Below are positions 34,976 through 43,925 of a stretch of DNA of 64,000 nucleotides, piece by piece. The notes under the pieces were generated by a model. It was not told the DNA's origin. It did no database searches and saw nothing but the letters and a program-made list of their open reading frames with translations. Position 1 is the first letter of the stretch. Each line of letters opens with the position of its first letter. Position numbers and translations under genes: made by a program. This DNA is from Paenibacillus sp. NEAU-GSW1 (GTDB lineage Bacteria > Bacillota > Bacilli > Paenibacillales > Paenibacillaceae). The DNA lies in assembly GCF_009737085.1 (NCBI RefSeq), contig NZ_WOVL01000001.1, positions 186,001-250,000 of the forward strand, read 5' to 3'.

Positions 34976-37474
34976 GTGGGATCCGGAAAAACGAAACACC
35001 GTCGGCTTCCCCTGCTCCCTTTAAGAGGGCTGCTCGTATATCCAAGCATGGTGCTCCACCTGGATGTGGGCAGGGATAAATCGGTCCGAGCGTTAGAGAA
35101 AGCAATGATCGACGATCATATGATTCTGCTATGTTCGCAATCCGAAGTGAATATTGAAGAGCCGACAGAAGACGACATTTACCGCATTGGCACGATTGCT
35201 AAAGTCCGTCAAATGCTCAAGCTTCCGAACGGCACGATCCGCGTTCTCGTCGAAGGCGTAACGCGCGCCGAAATCGTTGACTACGTTTCGAACGACGAGT
35301 TTTACGAGGTGTCTGTCAAGGAGCTTCCCGAGCAGGAAACAGACGATCCGGAAGTCGATGCGCTTATGCGCTCCGTGCTCAGCCAGTTCGAGCATTATAT
35401 TACGCTTTCGAAGAAGGTTACGCCGGAAACGCTGGCTGCCGTATCGGATATTGACGATCCGGGCAGGCTTGCCGATGTCATCACAAGCCATTTGTCTTTG
35501 AAGATTAAAGATAAACAGGATATTTTGGAAACCGTCGACGTTCGCGCCCGTCTGGAACGGCTGCTCGATCTGCTGAACAATGAACGCGAAGTGCTGGAGC
35601 TGGAGCGGAAGATCAACCAGCGCGTCAAGAAGCAGATGGAGAAGACGCAGAAGGAATATTATTTGCGCGAGCAAATGAAGGCGATTCAGAAGGAGCTTGG
35701 CGAGAAGGAAGGCAGAGCCGGCGAAGTCGAGGAGCTGCGCAATCAGCTTGCGGAAGCAGGCGTGCCTGAGCAGGTCAAAGAGAAGGTCGAGAAGGAAATC
35801 GACCGTCTGGAGAAAATGCCTGCAACGTCGGCTGAAGGCGGCGTCATTCGCAATTATATTGACTGGCTGCTGGCGTTGCCGTGGAACAAGCTGACCGAAG
35901 ACGATCTCAGTCTCGACAAAGCGGAGCAAATTTTGAACAATGACCATTACGGTCTTGAAAAGCCGAAGGAACGCGTGCTCGAGTATTTGGCCGTTCAACA
36001 GCTTGTCCGCAAAATGAAAGGGCCGATTTTGTGCTTGGTCGGACCTCCAGGCGTCGGCAAAACGTCGCTTGCCCGCTCGATCGCCAAATCGCTTGAACGT
36101 AAATTTGTGCGCATCTCGCTTGGCGGCGTACGTGACGAGGCGGAAATTCGCGGACATCGCCGCACTTATGTCGGCGCGATGCCGGGACGGATTATTCAAG
36201 GGATGAAGACGGCCGGTTCGCTCAATCCGGTATTTTTGCTGGATGAAATCGACAAGATGGCGATGGATTTTCGCGGCGACCCGGCTTCTGCGCTTTTAGA
36301 GGTGCTTGATCCGGAGCAAAACAATACGTTCAGCGACCATTTTGTCGAAGTGCCTTTTGACTTATCCAATGTTATGTTTATTACGACTGCAAACGCAATG
36401 CACAACATACCGCGTCCATTGCTTGACCGAATGGAAGTGCTGTACATTCCGGGCTATACGGAACTGGAAAAGCTGCAAATCGCAAGCCGCTATTTGCTGC
36501 CGAAGCAAAAAAGAGAGCACGGCCTTGCGGAGGAGCAGCTGCAGGTCAGCGACGACGTGCTGCTGCAGCTCGTTCGCGAATATACGCGCGAATCGGGAGT
36601 GCGCAATTTGGAGCAGCAAATCGCGGCGATAAGCAGGAAAGCCGCGAAGCATATTGTTTCGGCGGGAGCGGGCGCAGCTTCTGCAGCTTCCGAAGAAGCG
36701 GGAAGCGATCCGATTGTGGAAGACGATCCGACCCTGCATGCGCTGGAAGCGTCATTTGGCGATTCCCGTCCGGATGAAGCGGAAGCAGATGAACCGGCAA
36801 TGGCAGCTGGTTCGAAGCTTGTCGTTGATTCGGATCTGTTGAAGGAATGGCTCGGACCTGCGAAATTCCGTTACGGCATGGCCGAAAGCGTCGATCAGGT
36901 CGGCGCTGTAACCGGACTCGCCTGGACCGAGGTCGGCGGCGACACGCTTGTGATTGAGGTTACCGTAATGCCGGGCAGCGGCAAATTAACGCTTACCGGC
37001 AAGCTTGGCGACGTGATGAAGGAGTCGGCGCAAGCTGCTTTCAGCTTCACTCGCTCAAAGGCGCTGGAACTGCAGATCGATCCGAGCTTCCATGAAAAGA
37101 ACGATATTCATATCCATATTCCGGAGGGAGCGATTCCGAAGGATGGCCCGTCTGCCGGCATTACGATGGCAACGGCGCTGATCTCGGCATTGACCAATCG
37201 CCTTGTATCGAAGGAAGTCGCGATGACGGGGGAAATTACGCTTCGCGGCCGCGTGCTGCCGATCGGCGGTCTAAAGGAGAAGTCGCTTGCCGCGCATCGC
37301 GCCGGCATTAAGAAGGTGCTTCTGCCGAAGGATAACGAACGCGACCTTCGCGACATTCCGGACAGCGTCCGCAGCGAGCTCGAATTCGTCCCGGTAAGCC
37401 ATATGGATGAAGTGCTTCAGCACGCGCTGCTGCCGGTCATTACCGAAGAGAAAGCAGGAACGCCAGTATTATGA
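34976..37474 (+). CDS. lonA: ATP-dependent protease LonA
   Basis: Cytosolic hexameric protease that degrades misfolded and regulatory proteins. 832 residues. N-terminal Lon substrate domain about 12-200 ([20 protein letters not shown]), central coiled-coil helices, AAA+ Walker A GPPGVGKT at about 356-363, Walker [12 protein letters not shown], and the protease domain with the catalytic dyad Ser726 ([14 protein letters not shown]) and Lys769 ([14 protein letters not shown]). An unusual Ala/Glu/Asp-rich insertion sits at about 560-612, between the AAA+ lid and the protease domain. GTG 34976 is 7 nt after GGAGG (34964-34968). The stop overlaps the ysxC start (ATGA). Confidence 0.97.
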   Translation: MGSGKTKHRRLPLLPLRGLLVYPSMVLHLDVGRDKSVRALEKAMIDDHMILLCSQSEVNIEEPTEDDIYRIGTIAKVRQMLKLPNGTIRVLVEGVTRAEIVDYVSNDEFYEVSVKELPEQETDDPEVDALMRSVLSQFEHYITLSKKVTPETLAAVSDIDDPGRLADVITSHLSLKIKDKQDILETVDVRARLERLLDLLNNEREVLELERKINQRVKKQMEKTQKEYYLREQMKAIQKELGEKEGRAGEVEELRNQLAEAGVPEQVKEKVEKEIDRLEKMPATSAEGGVIRNYIDWLLALPWNKLTEDDLSLDKAEQILNNDHYGLEKPKERVLEYLAVQQLVRKMKGPILCLVGPPGVGKTSLARSIAKSLERKFVRISLGGVRDEAEIRGHRRTYVGAMPGRIIQGMKTAGSLNPVFLLDEIDKMAMDFRGDPASALLEVLDPEQNNTFSDHFVEVPFDLSNVMFITTANAMHNIPRPLLDRMEVLYIPGYTELEKLQIASRYLLPKQKREHGLAEEQLQVSDDVLLQLVREYTRESGVRNLEQQIAAISRKAAKHIVSAGAGAASAASEEAGSDPIVEDDPTLHALEASFGDSRPDEAEADEPAMAAGSKLVVDSDLLKEWLGPAKFRYGMAESVDQVGAVTGLAWTEVGGDTLVIEVTVMPGSGKLTLTGKLGDVMKESAQAAFSFTRSKALELQIDPSFHEKNDIHIHIPEGAIPKDGPSAGITMATALISALTNRLVSKEVAMTGEITLRGRVLPIGGLKEKSLAAHRAGIKKVLLPKDNERDLRDIPDSVRSELEFVPVSHMDEVLQHALLPVITEEKAGTPVL

Positions 37475-38058
37475 AAATTACACAAGCAGAATTTGTTATA
37501 AGCGCAGTAAAGCCTCATCAGTATCCCGATGACGCCTTGCCAGAGATTGCTCTGGCAGGGCGTTCCAATGTCGGGAAATCGTCGCTGATCAACAAAATGA
37601 TTATGCGCAAAAATTTGGCGAGAACGAGCTCGCAGCCGGGCAAAACGCAGCAGCTTAACTATTATCGGGTTAACGACAGCGTCTATTTCGTCGATTTTCC
37701 GGGCTACGGCTATGCCAAAGTGTCCAAAACGCAGCGCGAAGCTTTCGGCCAAATGATCGAAACGTATATTAAAGACCGCGAGCAGCTCAAGCTGCAGCTT
37801 CTCATCATCGATATTCGCCATGCGCCGTCCAAGGACGATGTTCTTATGTATCATTGGCTAAAACATTATAATGTCCCGACCTGTATCGTTGTGACGAAAG
37901 CGGACAAAGTGCCGAAAGGCAAATGGGACAAGCATATTCGTCTCATTAAAGAGACGCTTGAGGCTGATCCGCGCGACAAGTTCGTCAAATTTTCCTCGGA
38001 AACGGGGCTTGGCCGAGACGAGCTGTGGAGCGTCATTACGGATGCGATTGGCACATAA
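37471..38058 (+). CDS. ysxC: Ribosome biogenesis GTP-binding protein YsxC/EngB
   Basis: Essential TRAFAC GTPase for late 50S subunit assembly. 195 residues. G1 [14 protein letters not shown] at about 30-43, G2 region [16 protein letters not shown]3 [13 protein letters not shown]4 [12 protein letters not shown], and G5 [12 protein letters not shown], all intact. ATG overlaps the lonA TGA, implying coupling, as in Bacillus (lonA-ysxC). It is the last gene of the unit; a weak A/T-flanked hairpin follows at about 38102-38134. Confidence 0.97.
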   Translation: MKITQAEFVISAVKPHQYPDDALPEIALAGRSNVGKSSLINKMIMRKNLARTSSQPGKTQQLNYYRVNDSVYFVDFPGYGYAKVSKTQREAFGQMIETYIKDREQLKLQLLIIDIRHAPSKDDVLMYHWLKHYNVPTCIVVTKADKVPKGKWDKHIRLIKETLEADPRDKFVKFSSETGLGRDELWSVITDAIGT

Positions 38059-38101
38059 GGCAGAAAGCGCAGCAACTTCTAGCAATATGAAGAGGATTCA
38101 G

Positions 38102-38262
38102 TGAAAAAGGTTAAGCTCTTCGTCCTTTTTTGCGGTTTTTTCAGAAATATGCGAGAATATCGAGGCTGACCGGCAGGAATAAAATGCTCTGATCACGTAT
38201 AATATACTTAAAGCAATAAGAAGAAACCATTTTTCTGTCCATGTTAAAGGACAACGGGTTTC
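38102..38262 (+). other. Gene-free stretch after ysxC: weak terminator and a nested hairpin
   Basis: The 306 bp from 38059 to 38364 hold no gene. GAAAAAGG/CCTTTTTT at about 38102-38134 may end the ysxC transcript. TATAAT at 38198-38203 has no good -35. GAAACC (38223-38228) pairs with GGTTTC (38257-38262) and encloses TGTCC/GGACA (38236-38240, 38249-38253), giving a nested hairpin of unknown role 100 bp before the next gene. Confidence 0.4.
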
Positions 38263-38364
38263 GCGAAAAATATAGGACTAAGTATAAGAGTGAAATGATA
38301 TACTTTCCTTTATTTCAAGCAAAGAGTAAAAACGCGTGCAATTCAAAGAATTGAGGAGATTTTT

Positions 38365-38955
38365 ATGGCTCAGCGGCTAGCCACGGAGTATGTAAATGCC
38401 AAACTGCAGTTATCGAATGATGAGATGTCTCAATTTGTCCGTTTTTTTGAAGATCAACAAGTCAGACAACAAGTAATGGTGCTTGAAAACGGCAATCAGG
38501 AGCTGGTTCTCGAAGATGTAGCAGGGAGGGAAGAGGTGAGGTTGACGTTTGAGCGTCAACAAGACCGTTACGTGTGTGTGCTTAACTGCCGCCTTGTTCA
38601 CCCTAAGCTGACCAATGCCATGCGCAAAGCAGTATCCGCTTTTCATGGCGATGCAATCGTCAATCGCATTTATAGTCAATATACGATGATCTATCACTAT
38701 ATGAACGGCAGCGTTCGACGCATTTTGGAAACGACAGGAACGAGCACGAGAGTCGTGTTCGAGTACAAGGATACAGTCGGGCAGCTGGAGCGGGTATTCC
38801 GCAGCAGGCTGATCGAACGCGAAATATCGCTTGTACACAGTGCGATAAACGAATTGCTTGATTTGCGCAACCAAGCGAGCGATCGCGATCAAATCGCAGC
38901 AATCGACGAGCGGTTGTCGGAGCAAACGCGCAAGCTGTTCGTACTGGAAGCCTGA
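38365..38955 (+). CDS. Conserved hypothetical protein of a Paenibacillus-type family
   Basis: 196 residues with no signal or membrane segment. The beta-rich N-terminal two thirds (QVMVLENGNQELVLEDVAG, VRLTFERQQDRYVCVLNCRL, IYSQYTMIYHYMNGSVRRIL) precede a helical heptad-like C-terminal tail (LVHSAINELLDLRNQASDRD through RLSEQTRKLFVLEA). I recall close relatives in Paenibacillus being labelled 'non-ribosomal peptide synthetase module'; nothing in the sequence (no adenylation, condensation or carrier motif) supports that label. TGAGGAG lies 6 nt before ATG 38365. Single-gene unit with its own terminator. Confidence 0.85.
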   Translation: MAQRLATEYVNAKLQLSNDEMSQFVRFFEDQQVRQQVMVLENGNQELVLEDVAGREEVRLTFERQQDRYVCVLNCRLVHPKLTNAMRKAVSAFHGDAIVNRIYSQYTMIYHYMNGSVRRILETTGTSTRVVFEYKDTVGQLERVFRSRLIEREISLVHSAINELLDLRNQASDRDQIAAIDERLSEQTRKLFVLEA

Positions 38956-38973
38956 TCGAGAGAATCGACGAGG

Positions 38974-39002
38974 GAAGCCGCTGTTTGCGGCTTCTTTTTT
39001 TT
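38974..39002 (+). terminator. Terminator after the 196-residue hypothetical gene
   Basis: GAAGCCGC (38974-38981), TGTTT loop, GCGGCTTC (38987-38994), then eight T. Confidence 0.93.
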
Positions 39003-39229
39003 CATCATTTCGCTTAAAATCTAGGCGGGACAAGCCAAATAATTCGGTACCAATTAGGAGCAATGGTCATACGTTGAATACGGGAGCGATGGCAGCAAAG
39101 CCAATTCAATCCCTGTAAAAAAAAAGAGTTGCATTTCTAGACGATAGATGTTATTTTTAATCTCGTTGAAAACATTGCTCCACGCACAAACGACTAAGCC
39201 GTTTAATATGGCCAGCTCGTTTTGTAACA

Positions 39230-39352
39230 AAATAGGAACCAGGATTCACTCAGGACATGGTTATGTTGCGAGAGATTATTCCCTCGGGAAGTGAATGACG
39301 TAGGTCCTAGCGGATGAAATTTTTAAACATTTTATTCCTAGGAAGGGGGAGC
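39230..39352 (+). promoter_or_regulatory. Structured leader candidate upstream of speD
   Basis: The 403-bp gap 38956-39358 has no gene apart from the terminator at its start. Its last 130 bp contain crossing complementarities: TTCACT (39245-39250) with AGTGAA (39290-39295), and AGGAC (39252-39256) with GTCCT (39304-39308). There is also a CGAG/CTCG hairpin in between, and CCTAG (39306-39310) can pair with CTAGG directly before the AAGGGGGAG ribosome binding site. This resembles a translation-controlling leader, but it matches no riboswitch class I can name. Confidence 0.4.
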
Positions 39353-39358
39353 CGGAAG

Positions 39359-39757
39359 ATGGAATACTCAACTTTCGGAAGACACGTTGCTGTTGATACT
39401 TGGGGAGTAGATTTTGATCTACTGAACAACGCTGAATTTTTGCAAGCCCAAATGGTGGAGGCTGCTGAAGCTTGCGGCGCTACCGTACTGTCCGTGCAAT
39501 CGAAGCAATTTGAGCCTCAAGGAGCAACGGTACTCGTGCTGCTGTCGGAGAGTCATCTCTCGATTCACACGTATCCTGAGAGAGGATTTGCCGCTCTTGA
39601 TTGCTACACCTGCGGTGAAACCGTGGATCCGCAGCTTGCAATCGACTATATGATTGCAGTGCTGAAGCCGACGACTACGCATGCAAAGAAACTTGTGCGC
39701 GGCATGGGCGAATTGAAAGTCGAAGAACCGACAATGAAACAAATCGAGCTTGTGTAA
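39359..39757 (+). CDS. speD: S-adenosylmethionine decarboxylase proenzyme
   Basis: Makes decarboxylated SAM, the aminopropyl donor for spermidine. 132 residues, prokaryotic short class. Self-processing should occur between Glu64 and Ser65 in LLSESHLSIHTYPERG, turning Ser65 into the pyruvoyl cofactor of the alpha chain. The conserved ALDCYTCG (Cys near 83) and the C-terminal half are intact. ATG 39359 has AAGGGGGAG about 8 nt upstream; an upstream in-frame start at 39314 has none. Single-gene unit with terminator; no speE is in the window. Confidence 0.96.
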   Translation: MEYSTFGRHVAVDTWGVDFDLLNNAEFLQAQMVEAAEACGATVLSVQSKQFEPQGATVLVLLSESHLSIHTYPERGFAALDCYTCGETVDPQLAIDYMIAVLKPTTTHAKKLVRGMGELKVEEPTMKQIELV

Positions 39758-39780
39758 CAAGTTCGCAAATGATTGATATT

Positions 39781-39822
39781 AGAAATAACCATAGACCTCG
39801 GTCCATGGTTATTTCTTTGTCT
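39781..39822 (+). terminator. Terminator after speD
   Basis: AGAAATAACCAT (39781-39792) pairs with ATGGTTATTTCT (39805-39816), with an inner GAC/GTC pair, then TTGTCT. Confidence 0.85.
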
Positions 39823-39889
39823 AGATAGGGAATAATGGTTAGCAGTTTTTCAAACATTATTCATAAATGAGGACATACAGCTTGTCGAA

Positions 39890-39901
39890 CTATGCTATAA
39901 T
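39890..39901 (+). promoter_or_regulatory. Extended -10 promoter of the hem operon
   Basis: TATGCTATAAT with TATAAT at 39896-39901 and the TGN extension; the -35 region (about 39873) is poor. About 170 nt of AT-rich leader follow before hemA, containing a small ATCGAAG/CTTCGAT palindrome (about 40011-40026). The gap 39758-40069 holds no gene. Confidence 0.5.
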
Positions 39902-40069
39902 AACAGTTGACAAACGTTGAAACGATAAAGTAAGTCTTTTGATCTTAACAAAAATTTTAAATAGAAATTCAAAAAGTTCAGTTTATAAAAACTTCCGCGG
40001 TCGAACCTCATCGAAGGACTTCGATAAGAGTTTTTCTCAATAACTACTAAGAAAGGCAGGTGATCGCGC

Positions 40070-41452
40070 ATGCACATTATCGTAGTCGGATTGAACTATA
40101 AGACCGCTCCCGTCGAAGTGAGGGAACGATTCGCAATTGCGGAGAAAGAGCTTCCGCAAGCATTGGCCCAGTTGAAGCAGACCAGCAGCATTATGGAATG
40201 TGTCATTGTGGCGACCTGCAATCGGACCGAATTGTATGCGGTAGTCGATCGGCATCATTTGTGCGGGCATTACATCCGCAGTTTCATGGAGCAATGGTTC
40301 AAGCTGCCTAGACAGCAGTTTACGAATCATCTTTATATGTACGAGGATGAGAAGGCGATTGAGCATTTGATGCGCGTAACGAGCGGACTCGACTCGATGG
40401 TCATTGGCGAAACGCAAATTTTAGGGCAGGTGAAGGACGCTTTCGCGCTCGCTCAGCAATTGAAGACGACAGGCACCCTGTTTAACATGCTGTTTAAACA
40501 ATCGATTACAATGGCGAAGCACGCGCATACCGAAACGACGATCGGCGAGTCGGCCGTATCGGTCAGTTATGCAGCGGTTGAATTGGGAAAACGGATTTTT
40601 GGCCATTTCAATAAGAAGACGGTTATGATTATCGGCGCCGGAGAGACTGGCGAATTGACGGCTAAGCATCTGTATGCGAACGGAGCGAGCAAAGTGATCG
40701 TCGTAAACCGTACGTTCGAGCGCGCCGCGCAGTTAGCCGATAAATTCAATGGCATTGCTTGCTCGATGGACGAAGCGGGCGACATGCTTCATGAAGCGGA
40801 TATCATTATTAGCTCGACTGGCGCTGAGGGCTATGTGCTTGACCGCCATATGGTCGCCGCAGCGATGAAACGGCGCAAATCGAAGCCGTTGTTTATGATA
40901 GACATTGCCGTTCCGCGCGATTTAGATCCTTCTATTGCCGCAGTGGAAAACGTCTTTTTGTACGATATCGATGATCTTGAAGGCATTGTCGAAAGCAATT
41001 TGGAACAGCGCCGAAAGGAGGCTGCCAAAATCGAATCGATGATTGAGCAAGAAATCGAGGCATTTGCGCAATGGTATCGGACGCTGGGCGTCGTTCCGCT
41101 TATCCGCGCTCTTCAGACGAAGGCGGCTGATATTCACGAGGAAACGATGCACAGCATGCGAAATAAACTTCCCGACCTGGATGAGCATGAGCTTAAAGTC
41201 ATAAGCAAGCTGACTAAAAGCATTGTCAATCAAATGATGCAGGATCCGATATTGCGAATCAAAGAGATGGCGGGCGAGAAGCATTCAGACGAAGCGATGG
41301 AAATGTTTGTGAAGCTGTTTGCGCTTGAGGAACAGCTTGCTCATGTGAAGCAAGCCGAGAAGAATGCGGCTTCGGATTCCAATTCCGTGGCGGAAGCTGC
41401 GAAAGCCAAATCGCTTTCGCGAGCAAGTGCGCCGACGCTCATCCGTTACTAG
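40070..41452 (+). CDS. hemA: Glutamyl-tRNA reductase
   Basis: First committed enzyme of C5-pathway tetrapyrrole synthesis: reduces glutamyl-tRNA to glutamate-1-semialdehyde with NADPH. 460 residues. Catalytic Cys50 in VATCNRTELYAV, SGLDSMVIGETQILGQVKDA, the NADPH Rossmann motif GAGETGELTAKHLYANG near 190, and the helical dimerisation domain at the C-terminus. AAAGGCAGGTGATC, close to the full anti-anti-SD sequence, precedes ATG 40070. First gene of the hemA-hemX-sirC-hemC-cobA/hemD-hemB-hemL operon; HemX is next, as in Bacillus. Confidence 0.97.
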   Translation: MHIIVVGLNYKTAPVEVRERFAIAEKELPQALAQLKQTSSIMECVIVATCNRTELYAVVDRHHLCGHYIRSFMEQWFKLPRQQFTNHLYMYEDEKAIEHLMRVTSGLDSMVIGETQILGQVKDAFALAQQLKTTGTLFNMLFKQSITMAKHAHTETTIGESAVSVSYAAVELGKRIFGHFNKKTVMIIGAGETGELTAKHLYANGASKVIVVNRTFERAAQLADKFNGIACSMDEAGDMLHEADIIISSTGAEGYVLDRHMVAAAMKRRKSKPLFMIDIAVPRDLDPSIAAVENVFLYDIDDLEGIVESNLEQRRKEAAKIESMIEQEIEAFAQWYRTLGVVPLIRALQTKAADIHEETMHSMRNKLPDLDEHELKVISKLTKSIVNQMMQDPILRIKEMAGEKHSDEAMEMFVKLFALEEQLAHVKQAEKNAASDSNSVAEAAKAKSLSRASAPTLIRY

Positions 41453-41475
41453 ATGTTAGGCAAGTGGAGGCGTTT

Positions 41476-42288
41476 ATGGGAACGCAAAACTGGTTGTATG
41501 ACACAATAATTTATATGTACGCCCTGAGCCTTCTGTTTTATTTCTCCGATTTCATGGACGCGAACCGGAGAGCGAAACGGATTGGAGCAGGGCTCCTTAT
41601 TTTTGTATGGATATTGCAAACTGCGTTTCTTGTCATTCGAGTAGCGACTCATTTGGAAGTGACGGCGATATCGGCCTTTGAATATTGGTTGGGATTCTCA
41701 TGGCTGCTCGTCACGATTTCGCTTGTAATAAGCCGTTTCTTTAAAATCGAATTTATTGTTTTTCTAGTCAATCTTGTCGGGTTTGCCGTTCTGGCGCTTA
41801 ATTTATACAGCAACCCGGGCGATAAAGCGGGCTTTGCGCTGTCGGCTACGATGAGGGAAATGCTTTTCGTACATATTAGTCTTATTTTGTGCGCATATGC
41901 CTCGTTGACAGTCGGGTCCATATTTGCAGGCATGTATTTGTTTCTTCATAAGCAATTGAAGGGGAAACGGTGGACTAAATATATTCGCCGTTTCCCGAGC
42001 CTGGAGACGATCGAACGCTACTCGGACAGAGCGATTATAATCGGCGTCCCGCTGCTTGCGATGTCGTTGTCGGTGGCGGTAACGATGCTGCTCGTCGAAG
42101 GGGAAATGTCGCTGCTGCTTGACTGGAAGGTGCTTTCGTCCTTTGCGGCGCTGATTATGTACATTATCTATGTTGTGCAGCGGGCGATTTTGAACCGTCC
42201 TGGAACACAATTGGCGCGCTTGCATTTGGCTGCATTTCTCGTTCTTATTCTTAATTTATTATCCAATACATTATCCGCTTTCCATTGA
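41476..42288 (+). CDS. hemX: HemX, CcsA-like membrane protein
   Basis: 270 residues with about eight membrane helices, of the CcsA/ResC-like cytochrome c assembly superfamily (YALSLLFYFSDFMDANRRAK start, ISLILCAYASLTVGSIFAGM with conserved aromatic/His-type positions, SLETIERYSDRAIIIGVPLL). In Bacillus, HemX lowers the cellular level of HemA post-transcriptionally. ATG 41476 is 5 nt after GGAGG (41466-41470); an in-frame GTG at 41464 is upstream of that site. It follows hemA by 23 bp. Confidence 0.92.
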   Translation: MGTQNWLYDTIIYMYALSLLFYFSDFMDANRRAKRIGAGLLIFVWILQTAFLVIRVATHLEVTAISAFEYWLGFSWLLVTISLVISRFFKIEFIVFLVNLVGFAVLALNLYSNPGDKAGFALSATMREMLFVHISLILCAYASLTVGSIFAGMYLFLHKQLKGKRWTKYIRRFPSLETIERYSDRAIIIGVPLLAMSLSVAVTMLLVEGEMSLLLDWKVLSSFAALIMYIIYVVQRAILNRPGTQLARLHLAAFLVLILNLLSNTLSAFH

Positions 42289-42313
42289 GCCTAAGGAAAA
42301 GGAGGCTTTCCTG

Positions 42314-42949
42314 ATGAACGGCTTTTTTCCGGTAATGCTTCAGCTTCGCGGCGAGCGGGTTGTTGTTGTCGGCGGCGGTCGAGTGGCCGAGAGAAAAACG
42401 TTGTCGCTTCTTGAGGCTGGAGCGGACGATGTTCTCTTGATAAGCCCTATGCTGACGCCTCGCTTGCGCGCATTGGCTAATGAGGCAATGATCAGAACGT
42501 TGGAACGGGAATACATCATAGAGGACATCGCCGGTGCCAGGCTTGTATTTGCAGCGGCGGACAGTCCGGAATTAAATGGGAAGGTTGCGGAGGATGGAAG
42601 GCGGATTGGCGCTTGGGTCAATACGGCGGATGATGCGAGCCGCTCAAGCTTTGTCAGCCCGTCCGTTGTCAGGCGAGGAGATTTGCTGATCGCCGTTTCC
42701 GCTTTAGGCGCCAGCCCGGCTCTGTCTATGCGCATCAAGCGGGAGCTTGAGGAACGATACGGACCGGAATACGGGAAAGCTGCCGAACGGCTCAGAAGGC
42801 TTCGGGAGCGGACCAAATCAGTGATTAAGGATGCGGCAGAACGAGAAACGCTGCTTCGGCTGGCTGCAGCGGAGGCGCCTCATTTCAAGATGGAAGAAGA
42901 CGACGAAGCATGGCTTGCCCGCCTTCGCAAGCTGATTACGGAAGGATGA
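42314..42949 (+). CDS. Precorrin-2 dehydrogenase / sirohydrochlorin ferrochelatase family protein
   Basis: 211 residues of the SirC/YlnF/Met8 N-terminal type: NAD Rossmann opening VMLQLRGERVVVVGGGRVAERKT at about 6-28, then NTADDASRSSFVSPSVVRRG and ISALGASPALSMRIK-like segment (IAVSALGASPALSMRIKREL), the signature of NAD-dependent oxidation of precorrin-2 to sirohydrochlorin. Together with the SUMT domain of the cobA/hemD gene downstream, it allows sirohaem synthesis inside the haem operon. AAGGAGG lies 9 nt before ATG 42314. Whether it also chelates iron cannot be told from sequence. Confidence 0.9.
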   Translation: MNGFFPVMLQLRGERVVVVGGGRVAERKTLSLLEAGADDVLLISPMLTPRLRALANEAMIRTLEREYIIEDIAGARLVFAAADSPELNGKVAEDGRRIGAWVNTADDASRSSFVSPSVVRRGDLLIAVSALGASPALSMRIKRELEERYGPEYGKAAERLRRLRERTKSVIKDAAERETLLRLAAAEAPHFKMEEDDEAWLARLRKLITEG

Positions 42950-42960
42950 ACAATTGACAA

Positions 42961-43923
42961 ATGGGAACTATGAACACTAAACATCGGACGATTGTAGTCG
43001 GCACCAGACAAAGCGCGCTTGCGCTCACGCAGACGGGGCAAGTCATTGATGAGCTGAAACGTATAAGCGATAAGCATGGCCTCGGCTATTCTTTTGAAGT
43101 CCGCAAAATTGTTACGAAGGGCGACCGTATTCTCGATGTTACGTTGTCCAAGGTTGGCGGCAAAGGACTGTTTGTGAAAGAAATCGAACAAGCGCTTATT
43201 GAAGGCGATATCGATTTGGCGGTGCACAGCATGAAGGACATGCCTTATGAACTGCCGGAAGGCTTGATGAACGGCGCAATTCCGAAACGCGTCGATCCGC
43301 GGGACTGCCTTATTATGAAGGATGGCGGGTCCTTGGACGATTTGCCTCATGGCGCTAAGATCGGCACGAGCAGCTTGCGCCGTTCCTGCCAGCTGAAAAA
43401 TGCAAGGCCTGACTTGCAGCTGGAGTCGATTCGCGGCAATATCGATTCGCGTATCCGCAAGCTCGATACGGAAGGCTTTGATGCGATTGTGCTTGCCGCC
43501 GCCGGGATGACCCGGATGGGCTGGCAGGATCGGATTTCGGCGACGATACCGGTCGATGTGTCCATTCCGGCAGTCGGCCAAGGAGCGCTTGGCATAGAAT
43601 GCCGCGAGGACGATGCGGGCGTTCGCGAGCTTCTGGCATTATTTAACGATGAAGAGACGGAACTGGCTGTTCGAGCGGAGCGGAGCTTTCTTGGCGCGTT
43701 GAACGGCGGCTGTCAAATTCCGATTGGCGCCTACGCAACGGTTCAAAAAGTCGAGAACGGAGAAGTTTCGCTCGAGTTAACGGGCATGGTCGGCTCGCCG
43801 GACGGATCGGTATTGCTGAAAGAAATGCTAAAGGGGACAGATCCAGAGAAGCTCGGATTAGATGTCGCGGCAGCTTTGTCGGCAAGAGGAGCGGATCGGA
43901 TTTTGGCGGAAATCGGGGGATAG
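42961..43923 (+). CDS. hemC: Hydroxymethylbilane synthase (porphobilinogen deaminase)
   Basis: Condenses four porphobilinogen molecules to hydroxymethylbilane. About 320 residues. N-terminal [14 protein letters not shown], catalytic region [12 protein letters not shown] (Asp in SMKDMP), [12 protein letters not shown] with the pyrrole-binding arginines, [10 protein letters not shown], and the dipyrromethane-carrying Cys251 in [14 protein letters not shown]. Two close starts are possible, ATG 42961 and ATG 42970; the ribosome binding site (GGAAGG inside the sirC end) favours neither clearly. Stop and cobA/hemD start are 2 bp apart. Confidence 0.96.
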   Translation: MGTMNTKHRTIVVGTRQSALALTQTGQVIDELKRISDKHGLGYSFEVRKIVTKGDRILDVTLSKVGGKGLFVKEIEQALIEGDIDLAVHSMKDMPYELPEGLMNGAIPKRVDPRDCLIMKDGGSLDDLPHGAKIGTSSLRRSCQLKNARPDLQLESIRGNIDSRIRKLDTEGFDAIVLAAAGMTRMGWQDRISATIPVDVSIPAVGQGALGIECREDDAGVRELLALFNDEETELAVRAERSFLGALNGGCQIPIGAYATVQKVENGEVSLELTGMVGSPDGSVLLKEMLKGTDPEKLGLDVAAALSARGADRILAEIGG

Positions 43924-43925
43924 CG

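Noticed and set aside
35129..36199. Minus-strand ORF opposite lonA
   Set aside because: Shadow ORF, Phe/Leu/Arg-rich composition typical of antisense frames.
39061..39358. Known SAM riboswitch upstream of speD
   Set aside because: None of the conserved cores of SAM-I, SAM-II or SAM-IV type could be matched by eye; kept only as an unnamed leader candidate.
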